NCBI GenBank assembly: GCA_963693285.1
Contig: OY848917.1
Span: forward strand, 11,532,192 to 11,596,191
Direction: 5' to 3'
DNA from: Xestospongia muta
Taxonomy: Eukaryota > Porifera > Demospongiae > Haplosclerida > Petrosiidae
Length of the DNA stretch: 64,000 bases
Shown: positions 10,817-20,967 of the stretch, in pieces
Layout: every line of letters starts with the position of its first letter
Position numbering within the stretch: the first letter of the stretch is position 1
Program-made: the position numbers and the translations under genes
The notes under the pieces: model-generated
Databases searched by the model: none
What the model saw: the letters and a program-made list of their open reading frames with translations, nothing else
Told to the model about the DNA's origin: nothing

Positions 10817-11753
10817 TCAACTTATTTGGCAGTAAGTGATGCGGCCCTCTGAGAGAGCCACGTCATAATTAATAGGACAGCGATTTGTAGATCTTAAAAT
10901 AGAGAAGGCTAGCTTGGATCTGATTAAATTAATGAGTGTGCTGTATGGTCTCTGGTGCTTCTCTGATTGTAGTGATGCAATACACTTGTAGACAAATGAT
11001 GTAGACAAATGATGAAATGGGACCAAGCCCACCTCCAGTTGAGAATATTAACGGGGAAAAGCATCCAAACTCAACTTCCCACACTCGTTGGTCATACTTT
11101 CTCTTCTTCTCATCCTCAGCCATCTTGTAACAGGAAGGGAACGTCCCTGGTACTTCTGAGAGAATGGGTTGACTACCCTTATGTCACTCTCCCAGAACCT
11201 GTCTGCGGCAACATCCAACCGAGCTCCATCCCGGTGGCTGTAAAGAAGGTTCTCTACAGACATTATGGCAAACGTCTTTAAGGAGAGTAGCTGTCAGGTC
11301 TCTCAACTCATTGTGGTGATGGGTTGGATATCCTCCGTAAGGACAGGAGAGAGAATGGTCAACAGTAAATGTTAAACCACATACACAAACGGATGGGAGA
11401 AGAGGTGGTGTCCAGCCATATCGGATACATAAGGCATCCCTAAATGAGCCCTTATGGAGGTCACATCCATGTTCTCTCAAAGACAATGCAGAAAGCCATA
11501 TTGACTCTCTATGTTCACAGGCTACATCCATCAATCTCTGGCGATCAGAAGGTAAGCTCTCCCTCACTTGTTGAGTCCTGGTGTGCATTTCTTGTGCTCT
11601 CAGCTTAGAGAACTTGGAGATAATTTTTTCCTGTTCCTCCAACACTTCAAACGGCAATTCCTTACAATGACTCCTTAAACACCGCACCAAGGGCTGAGTA
11701 ATGGCCCTCGAAGCTTGATACTGTTGCTCAGAGAACAAATGAGGGTAGATCAT
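10817..11753 (-). pseudogene. Retroelement C-terminus: zinc knuckle and restriction-like nuclease
   Basis: The 11753-11184 frame ends the polymerase part and carries SVCVCGLTFTVDHSLSCPYGG, a C-x-C...H-x4-C knuckle, then HHHNELRDL. The next frame gives ARLDVAADRFW and DIRVVNPF, resembling a PD-(D/E)xK nuclease core. Two further short frames down to 10817 carry FSPLIFSTGGGLGP and a RPYSTLINLIRSKLAFSILRS tail. The order knuckle, (R)HN, Glu, PD-like and D-x-R recalls the restriction-like endonuclease of early-branching non-LTR elements. That link is my inference. At least three frame breaks occur. Confidence 0.72.
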
Positions 11754-11763
11754 ACCCAGACCT

Positions 11764-12832
11764 TCACAGCGGTAAGGAAGAGCTAACCATTCCTTCTAGA
11801 CAAGGAAGGAATAAAGACATACCGGAAACAATTCTCAAGCTGAGATAATAGGTCAGGAGGAACAGTACAACTCCTGAAGAATACGTCCAATGACTAAGCA
11901 GAACATGACCGAAAGCACTGAAAGCAGCTTGTGGCTGAACTTCAGCAATATTAGAAAGTAACGTTAGGTCTTTAACCCAGTTGTCAACCTTTCTCTTAAT
12001 CTGCTTCTCAACAAATGAATCAATGCCAATTGGTGATCCAAGGAGAACGATGCCATCAGTTCTTATAGTGACATCTGTACCCTGGAAGCAGATCTTTGCT
12101 CTCTCAAAATGCTCTTCCTTGACTAGTAGCACCGTCTTCTTGTCATTAGCATAGTAACCACATGAAGGTCACAGTGACCTGATCCCATCCCACCATAAAC
12201 GTAGCTCTTGTAAGTCGCCAAGACTAGTGGCATCATCAGCATACCAGAGTTAGGTAGTATGTGAAACCTCATCGAGTTGTTGAATCAGCGGAACTGTAGC
12301 AACAGCAAACATACTCATAGCAAGTGGGTCTCCTTGTGTGGTGCCTTCACGAGAAAATATACAATCACCATCTATAAAAAGAGAACAGTCAAAACGATAA
12401 GTGTTAGTCGTCAGCCTCCCAAAGGAAGGACACAGATGTAAAATACTGCAGAGAGCCAGCTCCCTATTCAAAGAATTAAAGGCAAGGACCCCCTCAACTT
12501 CATGGACAATCACCTCACAAGATGATTTCTGACCAGCACAAAGTTGCTGACATCCTGTCACATCCAGGCACGCAAGAGAGTCACACAAGTCCTCTGACTC
12601 CCTAGCAAAAGACAAGTATATTTTTTTCCAACTTGAGGCATCTAATATGGACGCCATCAATGATGTCAAACTGAACAAAGTGGGGATCATGGTAATGGGG
12701 AGGAGTGTGGTGAGTAAACAGTAGTCAGGAGAGGCAGTAGCAGGCTCAGGATGTTTCAGAAGAATAGCTTCATGAACAGTACCAAGTGAAGGATCAGAGT
12801 CTGACAAAGGAGCCGAAAGAGATAGAGGAGTA
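11764..12832 (-). pseudogene. Reverse transcriptase domain of the retroelement
   Basis: Reverse transcriptase palm and fingers: GVLAFNSLNRELAL (first catalytic region, with the usual Asp replaced by Val-Leu context), FSREGTTQGDPLAMSMFA, then WYADDATSLGDL near 12229-12250 with the YADD box. A stop (TGA) follows shortly after WWDGIRSL. Beyond it come SCGYYANDKKTVLLVKEEH, GIVLLGSPIG and an AAFSAFGHVLLSHWTY stretch. The N-terminal side reads RVLNESGYTVGTPLSLS and DPSLGTVHEAILLKHPEP, typical of this group of multi-copy metazoan RT genes. It continues into the tandem array at 12833. Confidence 0.85.
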
Positions 12833-13376
12833 CCAACTGTGTAGCCAGACTCATTAAGAACTCTCTATGCAGCCCTAACCTTTCCCTCAAACATGAAGCA
12901 GGAGAATGACCTCACTAATTCAGACTTACTAAGAACATGATGGCCCGACTAAAATTAACGTCTTCTGACCAACTGTGTAGCCAGACTCATTAAGAACTCT
13001 CTATGCAGCCCTAACCTTTCCCTCAAACATGAAGCAGGAGAATGACCTCACTAATTCAGACTTACTAAGAACATGATGGCCCGACTAAAATTAACGTCTT
13101 CTGACCAACTGTGTAGCCAGACTCATTAAGAACTCTCTATGCAGCCCTAACCTTTCCCTCAAACATGAAGCAGGAGAATGACCTCACTAATTCAGACTTA
13201 CTAAGAACATGATGGCCCGACTAAAATTAACGTCTTCTGACCAACTGTGTAGCCAGACTCATTAAGAACTCTCTATGCACCCCTAACCTTTCCCTCAAAC
13301 ATGAAGCAGGAGAATGACCTCACTAATTCAGACTTACTAAGAACATGATGGCCCGACTAAAATTAACGTCTTCTGA
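12833..13376. repeat. 136 bp unit x 4 tandem array inside RT gene
   Basis: Four head-to-tail units begin CCAACTGTGTAGCCAGACTC at 12833, 12969, 13105 and 13241, exactly 136 bp apart. I noticed one clear difference, GCACCCC instead of GCAGCCC in the last unit. The unit itself is retroelement coding sequence (minus strand: SELVRSFSCFMFEGKVRAA). Because 136 is not a multiple of three, the array shifts the frame. Confidence 0.97.
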
Positions 13377-13720
13377 ATAGCTTCTCCCTCTTTCAGCAAC
13401 TCCTCAAAGTTGCCTTTAGCCCACAGCTCCAACCGTCTCTCAAGAGCAACCACATGCTCCCTCGCTTTAGACCTTCAGTGAGGTTTCTAGCATTAAAGCT
13501 GGCATCCGGAAGACTGCCTTAAGAGCAATGCATTCCATAGCAGAGTCTCATCATAAAGTCGGAACAGACGATTTAGCTCTTCACAAATAGTCTGCCTTGC
13601 TTTTCCCCAGGGGACCTTAAACAAGTTGTGGATCCAATGAACTATCTTCGAGTAACACTTGTTAATTAAATCAACACATACTACACCTGGCAGATCCCCC
13701 TAAATGAAATTTGGATCTGA
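13377..13720 (-). pseudogene. N-terminal part of the RT retroelement
   Basis: Minus-strand reading gives GKARQTICEELNRLF and YDETLLWNALLL, then in another frame RVVALERRLELWAKGNFEEL. This conserved lead-in precedes the FEGKVRAA segment in this RT family, so the array at 12833-13376 sits within one gene. It is broken by stops near 13480-13500. I cannot find the real start; a poorly conserved region continues to about 14180. Confidence 0.6.
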
Positions 13721-14185
13721 AACTGAGCTATAATGTGGTAAATCAACAACGTTAACAGGAGTAACTGGGGTATGAAGAGAAATGGACTCAAGTGAGCTTA
13801 CTATCGGGGTGAAGGTGATAATGGTGGTGATGATGATAACGGTATTAACTGTCATAATGCTGTTGATGAAGGTGATTGAGAACGAGAAAATAGATCAGGT
13901 GAACAGGTGGACAAACCAACTGGCGACTTCGTGTTAAAGGTAGCAGGAGAAGAACCAGACGACAAGGGCTAAGCACATGGTGGACTTTTAGAGGATGATA
14001 CAGTCATGCTCGGCAAATTAACACAAGTACCCAACTTCGAGGGAAGGCACAATGTATAGTGTCAACCACTCTTGATGCATGAACAACGTTGACATTGGCC
14101 CTTTCTGCCACATTGATGAGACGAACCATGAGACTATTTTGTTCTTTCAGTTGAAGCTTTACCCTGTGTAGAACCAAAACATGAT
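13721..14185. other. Unassigned boundary between RT element and CACTA gene
   Basis: Contains a GATGATGGT-like low-complexity stretch near 13815-13880 and short minus-strand frames that might be the retroelement N-terminus. Nothing here is firmly recognised. Confidence 0.4.
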
Positions 14186-14576
14186 ATGAACTCATCCTTA
14201 GAACCAATTGTAATTGAGGTACTAGAACTTCAGCATGGTGTGTCAATGACTGTATCAACTTCACAAACTGATATTTTTATTCAATGTTTGCTTTTATCTG
14301 TTGCCTGTGACCTTCCTGCTGTAAGAAAGATTTTAGGTTTTTCTGCTAGACTTGGATGTTCAAAGTGGCTTAAAGAGTTTCCTACTCTGGTTTTGACATA
14401 TCAACATGGCCCCAGCATACAAATGAACTACATCATCAAAATGTTAAATGTGTGCTTCAAGCTTGTACCAAGCAGAATTAAAATTTATTAGAATCTTTCT
14501 TAAGGTGCTGCTATTCATTGTTACTTCATCTCCCATATTTTGATCCTATCACAATGTTTATAATTGATCCCATGCA
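14186..14576 (+). pseudogene. CACTA/EnSpm tnp2-like transposase, 5' part
   Basis: Plus-strand frame with LLLSVACDLPAVRKILGFSARLGCSKWLKEFP, the Cys-containing block of tnp2-type CACTA transposases, and further on LLHLPYFDPITMFIIDPMH near 14520-14576. Between them the frame is broken. Homology stops exactly at a hAT insertion at 14577 and resumes at 16746. Joining across the insert, counting the duplicated CATGCA once, gives an uninterrupted DPMHNLFLGTAK, the conserved next segment. Confidence 0.82.
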
Positions 14577-16739
14577 CATAGGTGTATCTATGGTCATCAG
14601 ACTACTAGGGCATAATTAAATTTCATGGTTATTAAAAATATTAATAATTATTAATAGTTATTATCAGTTAATTATATAATAGAGTCGATCTATAGCTACG
14701 ATGATAAAGAAAAGGTGGAGTTTCAGTTTTGTTTACAGAAGTACTATCCTGGAATTTTGTGCTCCTTTGCAAACTGCAATACCAAATCTTCCAAAGAGTT
14801 CCATAATGTGGATAAAAGATCTGTCTTTATGTACAAGAGAGCTAGACTATTGAGTCTTCATTGTGTCATGGTCGACTATAAGTACGTTTTAAGCCGATGA
14901 AGACTTGAAAAACTACGCTCTCCAGAGGCGGTGGAGGTACCAATTGTCAGCGCTATTGGAAAGGCCTTTTTCACAGACTTTATATAATCTAGTAAGCTAT
15001 GTAACCCTCGTGAACCAGTGTCATCATCAGGAACTCAATTTCTTAAATAGTTCTTGAAAGTATTGATTTCATTTTCTAAATTATCAAGAGGAGGAAGACA
15101 AGCACGGTAGTGGTAAAGAAAGGGTTCCAGTTTGACAACAGAGAGAAAGCTATCTGATTTCGGACACAGTGCATCTATTGCTTTCATTAGAGTCAAATTC
15201 CTTTCACTAAATCGCTCGTTCATCTTAACTATGACTACATCTAATGTAGCGAAATATACAGTCTTGTAGTGGTCGCTAAGTGATGAACTTACTGTTTCAT
15301 CACATGAGCCAATAGTATCTGCTGTTACAACATATTTATTAAGAGTAGAGGGAGGACGTCTTTGACGACGAGTATCTTTTGATCTACGAGTATCTTTTGA
15401 TGATCATCAGATCTTAATCCCTCGAAGTATCTATGGTTGACTGAATGAGGAAGGAAGCAGCAGCAAGATGTATTGATTCAGATTGCAGTACATTGGAGAG
15501 ATTGGCTGATACACTGAAAATTTTTTTAAATACGAGAAGCGCAACAACAAAGTTGAATGATTTGACTCCATGGAGAATTCCAACAGCCTCAATTGCTCTG
15601 TCACAATCACTTTCGTTTGATCTATCCTCAAGAGGCTTCAGAACAGCTGAATAAGTAGCCAAAATTGCGGTGATTGAGTCTATATGGCATGACCATCTGG
15701 TGTCAGAAAGTTTTTTCAAACAGATTTCCCTGCCTCCAAGAGCATTTTGGTTTAAGAGAAATAGTTCATGACTTTTTTAAGTAGAAAGAAATATGTATTA
15801 AGCTTGAAGATGAGAGAAAAAATCTGATGCTGCTCTAATAATACTCTTGGAACTTCCACCAACACCGAGCTCAATTGGTGAGCGCAACAATGGACATAAA
15901 CTGCCTGTGGACTTTTTTTCTTTATGAATTGAACACCTGCATAGCAACCAGACTTAACTGAGGCTCCATCATAACACTAGGACCCCAAGTGATCAGGATT
16001 AAGTTGTAAGTTGGTCATATTTGCTGTGATATAGTTAGCAAGGGATTTAGCGGATAAATCTGATGCTAATGAATATCCTACAAATTCAAAGTATGTTGTA
16101 TTGGCTTATGTTACTTGTTTTTTCCTAAATCCAAGGCATTGCTGTCTGTCTCATCACGGCAGCTAATAATAGAACAAGTGCTAGTTTGAGCCTGTGTATC
16201 ATCATTATGTGTACCGGACTGGTAGCAAGGACGACACACACTATCCACTTGCTCCAATGTTTGCATGTTCTGATCAGTCACACTCTCTTCATCTAGTTTC
16301 TCCAGATCTTGTTGACCTATCAGGTGTGGTAAAAGTGTAACAGAAAGGTTTCAATACAGTCAGTTACACAGTCACAGTGAATAACCTAGTTACCTTCAAC
16401 AACATCAACAACATCATTTGGACGTCTTTAACAATTCTAATCCTTTTAAAACCACTTGCACTCCAAAAACTTTCCATTCTTAAAAAAATTGAACTTTGCA
16501 GTCACACAGTCAAGTCAGTCAGAAAGTCTGAAACACCTAAAACACTTCAAAAAACAGCTGTTACAACATGCGCATGCAATGTCAACGTGTTTACATTAAT
16601 CAATAATTATTTTGTAGGCAGTGCGTACATGATGATGGGACAGGATGTTGTAATGTTGTAATAACTAATTAACAAGTGTAAACATTATACAGAAGCCATT
16701 TTCTTTTCCTGAGTAATGCCAGGCTTAGATACGCCTATG
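14577..16739 (-). mobile_element. hAT element inserted in the CACTA gene
   Basis: 2163 bp element. The left end CATAGGTGTATCTA and the right end (reverse complement CATAGGCGTATCTA) form terminal inverted repeats. It is flanked by a direct repeat CATGCA at 14571-14576 and 16740-16745. Six bp is shorter than the usual 8 bp of hAT elements. The interior codes for a hAT transposase on the minus strand. Confidence 0.85.
14800..16330 (-). pseudogene. hAT transposase (ZMYM-like) of the 14.6-16.7 kb element
   Basis: From N- to C-terminus on the minus strand: an acidic Gln-rich stretch (DLEKLDEESVTDQNMQTLEQ) near 16300, FEFVGYSLASDLSAKSLANY with CYDGASVKSGCYAGVQ (RNase H-like core, catalytic Asp context) near 15960-16090, KKLSDTRWSCHIDSI at 15719, the frame at 15223-15035, and a C-terminal dimerisation piece ALTIGTSTASGERSFSSLHR near 14930-14960. 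This is the order of hAT transposases related to ZMYM genes. Several stops and frameshifts make it non-functional. Confidence 0.85.
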
Positions 16740-16745
16740 CATGCA

Positions 16746-17729
16746 TAATCTCTTTTTAGGAACAGCTAAGAAAATGCTTGAAATATGGCAGGACAATGGT
16801 CTACTGAATAAACATCACTTTGAGAAGATTCAGAATTTTGTTGATTCAATTAATGTACTTTCTGATATTGGTAGAATTCCACATAAGATTTAGAGTGGGT
16901 TTGCTGACTTCACTGCTGATCAATTTAAAAACTGGGTCAATGTTTATTCTGTTCCTGCTTATTCAATGTTCTACCATTAGAACTCTTAGAATATTGCCGT
17001 CACTTTGTTGAGCATGCAGGATTCTTTGTAAACCTATTGTAAGATAATAGAGATGTCATTTTATTAGTCACACTCTTTTGCCAAAAAGTGGAAACATTAT
17101 AATGAACAAAAGCCAATACACCTAACATGCTTATGCATCTTGCTGAGACCCTTAAAAGCTACGGTCCTATTCATGGATTATGGCTGTTTTCATTTGAATG
17201 TTACAATGGTATCAGGTAACCAACCAAATAACAACAAAAGCATTGAACCACAGATAATGAAACGATTTGTGAATGACCAGTCAATCATTTCAATAAACAG
17301 ACCTAAACAATTTAGTACTGATTTATTACCACTGTTTGACAAACTTACTCGAAGAGAGGTTGGATCTTATGCTGAAACATTTATTTCTAAATTTGATAAT
17401 GAAGGACAATACTATTTTTCAAAGATTACATACAAACTGTTTTTTGTCATCTAAATTCAAACATCACAAATATTCCCTAAATTTATGAAAAATGTTTGAG
17501 TGTTACACTACTTGTGAAACGTTTCTTGCTTCAGGTCAAACCATATGTTGCTCTTGCTTATTGGGATAGGACAATATTTGGAGCTCCTCCCACTTCTATT
17601 ATGAACCAGTTTGATATCAATTCCTCTTCACTTGGCATTAAAATTCATCATTATGCTCTTGTGACATTCAGTGGTGGAGCTGACATTAGTATAATGCCCA
17701 GGCCCAGTCTCTTGGGTGTGGCTAATTAA
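16746..17729 (+). pseudogene. CACTA/EnSpm tnp2-like transposase, 3' part
   Basis: Resumes with NLFLGTAKKMLEIWQDNGLL, then INVLSDIGRIPHKI and SGFADFTADQFKNWVNVYS, then, after stops, LKSYGPIHGLW with NKSIEPQIMKRF. This is the tnp2 to DUF4218-like order of CACTA transposons. The 17496-17729 frame (ALAYWDRTIFGAPPTSIMNQF) probably continues the same gene, but I do not recognise it. Frameshifts and stops occur near 16890, 16980-17020 and 17200. Confidence 0.8.
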
Positions 17730-17819
17730 TTATTCATGAACATACTCTATAATGATTACATCTATAATAACTTATTATGTAATAAAGCTAAGATAAAATA
17801 ATAGTCCTATTGTTGTCAA

Positions 17820-19350
17820 TTCCCGAATCATATCCTGAAAAAACGTGGTACTAGATGGTCTGTCATGGTAGTCCTCAAGTGAGTCTTTATTCTGGTTAAG
17901 GCCGAGAAAGATATTTCGCATTGAGCTGTACTCATATAATGAAGTCAATGAGGAAAAGCGACGATCTAACTCAGAAAGAATATGGTCAAGAATTTGAAAA
18001 TAAATGTACAGCTCAAAGACTCACGATAACCAGTGGACTTGAAAGTGATGGAATATTGTAAGTTCCTTGGCTGTTGCATTCTTCTTTGACTATCTAGTAC
18101 CAAGGTCTCTTCAATGTTGTTCAGTGCAGCTACATCACAGATGTACTTGTATGTGTTGTTCCAGGTGCCATAACTTCTGAAATCCCTCAAGGTAGCAGTT
18201 GTTGATGACGCAAACCCAGTAGCAAAAGCAAAATCATCTGTTGTACTTTGAGGATGTGTGCATGACAATGGACATATAAGGCATATGGTGCTACTTCTCT
18301 AATACGCTGCTGCACACCAGTACAGTGACTGCTCATTACAGAAGCTCCATCATGTCCTTGTGATACAATGAACTTAGGATCTAAGTTGTACAGGCTCAAA
18401 AGTGAGGAAACGCTTTTTTATCACGGAAGTGTCATCATCTTGGTAATGAATTACAATAGATGATTCTTCCTGTTTACTTAAATCCTTTGTTTCGTCCACT
18501 AGTATGGAGTAAAAACCTGCTTTGTCTAAGGTCATGTAAAAGCCTGTCCTCATTAACTTGATCATTTTTAGCAAGCAAGATATCTTTATTTAATGAAGCC
18601 ATGACCTCGAAAAGCTATTTCCTGTTTACTGCATAGTAGTACCACCTCCACTACACTCTTGATGTAGTGCCTATTTCTCTTTTTCTGTTCTGCTCTGGTA
18701 CTCTCTAACTGCTTGGCTACTGATCCCCTCTCATAAGATACTTTGAACTGTTGCCAAGCAACAGTGGCTTGCTTATGAGAAAGGGAATTGTTGTGGTTCA
18801 CAAGAATCGTACCAGTGGCATGTTTCCAATCACGGAAACCGAAGTGAGTGAAGGGTCTTCAGGCCTGCTAGTAGAAATACTAATTGAACCAAAAAGCTGG
18901 CATGGCAGCATCATTACTAACTGAGTATTCCAACCATGAATACAGTCTGAACCACTCTGGATTAGAAGATCGAGCTCTTCCAGAGAAATATGTCATAGGA
19001 AATGTGATGTCAACTGGTTGTTTAGGAGATGATGTGGATGATGCTATATCATCAATCGAAAGCTACAGGGATTACTACTGGAGGTAGCTGTTCCTTGACA
19101 TGGTTCTGAGGGTGACTGAAGTGAACTTCCATCGGTTTGAATACTTTGTGCTGTTTGAGGAGTCTCTGGTGTACATGTACTCTCATCTAAGGACAGTGAG
19201 ATATTGAGATGATATTGATACCCTTTACATTGTACTAACCCATCTCCCAACACTGATCACTATCACTATCATCAACACTATTATTCACTCACCTCCTCTT
19301 TGCTAATAGCTGAGTCTGGGTTGAGCCTGAGAATGCTGCTTGGTGGAGAG
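17820..19350 (-). pseudogene. hAT transposase (ZMYM-like) with N-terminal exons
   Basis: Two probable 5' exons with canonical splice signals lie near 19347-19293 and from 19248 down. Then come PVDITFPMTYFSGRARSSN and WFRLYSWLEYSVSNDAA (TTF-type zinc finger region), FGFRDWKHATG, LSHKQATVAWQQF, KKRNRHYIKSVVEVVLLCS, FYSILVDETKDLSKQEESSI (first catalytic Asp region), LDPKFIVSQGHDGASVMSSH, and YALYVHCHAHILKV. The C-terminal dimerisation domain is absent; the sequence ends near SELDRRFSSLTSLYEYSSM at about 17900. At least four frame breaks. It belongs to the same broad group as the 14.6 kb element but is a separate copy. Confidence 0.85.
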
Positions 19351-20156
19351 CATGGAGCTACCTATGTAATTAAATAAGGACAGCTGTTTACTCATGTTGA
19401 ATACTCCTCAAGTGACACGTAGTTTACAATTGCCACTCTTTAAGACATCCTCTTTGTTTTTGTTATAAAAAAGACTTTCAAATGATTGTAATGAAAATTA
19501 TTAAAGTTGCTGGTTGACACCCAGGTAGGCCCAGGCCCATTTCTGCCAATGGTGACTTTTAGCATAGAAGGCGAAGTGTTTGATCTGGCATTGGCAGTTT
19601 GTTTCTTGGTATATTTCACATGTTGGAATCAATAATATTGGTAAGCTTGTTAAAAGCTGGGATGCTGCCAAAATTGAATCTCCCAACATATATTGTTTTG
19701 TTCCAATTCACCTCAATAAAGAATGTTGTTCCCATACATCTTCAGGTTGTGCCACTCATAGAATAAATTTATTTTTAGTTTATTATTGTCTTTTTATGTT
19801 CTAGACTACCCTTTCAATACTTTAACATCCTTTGTCTTACTACAAGTAACATCAATATTGATATGAAGTTTATTAATGTAATATTATTAGTTTGTATAAT
19901 TACTGTACATACCGTCATTCATATTATTATGACAGACTACATGTATGATAGATGCCAAACATATCAACTATCATTAGGAATGTCAGGGTACTTTTTTGAA
20001 TTTTTTTGTTTTATGACCGACATACAAGCATTACAAAAATATATACATTTATACTATAGAAACTAAGGAAAGATAGAAAAACTAACTTTTTACAAGATTT
20101 AATTCTCTTACGTTTTAATTACTAACCAATGGGGCGTGGTGGCACAATTAGAAAAC
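19351..20156. other. Unassigned spacer
   Basis: Short open frames on both strands (for example plus 19580-19804) have no motif I recognise. No gene is called. Confidence 0.4.
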
Positions 20157-20300
20157 TTAGGAGAGCAGGGTAGTTCTGTACAGCTCTTGGTCCTATTTGA
20201 TATTATTTGGTAAGTTATCCTTTACCACTTAGGAGACCACGGTAGTTCTGTACAGCTCTTGGTCCTATTTGATATTATTTGGTAAGTTATCCTTTACCGC
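20157..20300. repeat. Two-copy 72 bp tandem duplication
   Basis: Units start TTAGGAGA at 20157 and 20229 and share GTAGTTCTGTACAGCTCTTG and the following sequence almost base for base. Confidence 0.95.
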
Positions 20301-20967
20301 TTCATTTTATTTTAGTTTATCTGTTTAAATCTAAAGCAATGTTGCTTCTGGACATTCACTGTGACCAGACTGCAATGGCAGAGGAAAATCACTTGGTTAG
20401 AATTTGTTTTATTAGTAAAGTTGAGAGTAAACAAAAGAGTGAAGTAGCCAAGACCATAATTATTCTAATTAATGCCCACTCACAGATCTGATAGTTATGT
20501 CCTTTGTCAAGGTGACCAAATCCATTGTGAATGACTAATCTAAGTTTTATTTGAATGTAAATTGCCAGAAGGTCATAGTCAACCTTGTGTTAAACAAAGA
20601 ATTAGTTCAACAATATTTGGATAAATGTATTACACACAATAATAATTAGATGATGCCATAGCATCATCATTACATCAGTGCTTGTGTTTTGAGAGTTAAA
20701 GATCATTACTAAATGATTAATGGTTGATTTAACAAATCATAACCAACAGTGTGAAGAGAGAAAGGGGAAAAGTTGTAAGGATGGGAGAGAGAGCAAAGAG
20801 AGGAAGATTGTGTGTGAAAGAGAGAGAGAGAGTATCAATGGACGTAAGTGACATGACAATATACATAGTGACTAATGTAACAAATGTAAGTATAGTTCAG
20901 CTTACATTAACTCCAAATCACCACTAGAAATATCGTCCAGTAATGTGAATAAACAAATGTTATCTTC
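20301..20967. other. Unassigned spacer with purine-rich tract
   Basis: No gene recognised. A GA-rich stretch, including a short (GA)n run, lies at about 20755-20835. Confidence 0.5.

Noticed and set aside
12833..13376. Possible CRISPR-like array
   Set aside because: Units are contiguous with no variable spacers, lie in coding sequence, and the genome is eukaryotic.
18884..19087. 67-codon plus-strand frame beginning MNQKAGMAASLL
   Set aside because: The minus strand here encodes the TTF-type finger region of a hAT transposase (FSGRARSSN, WLEYSVSNDAA).
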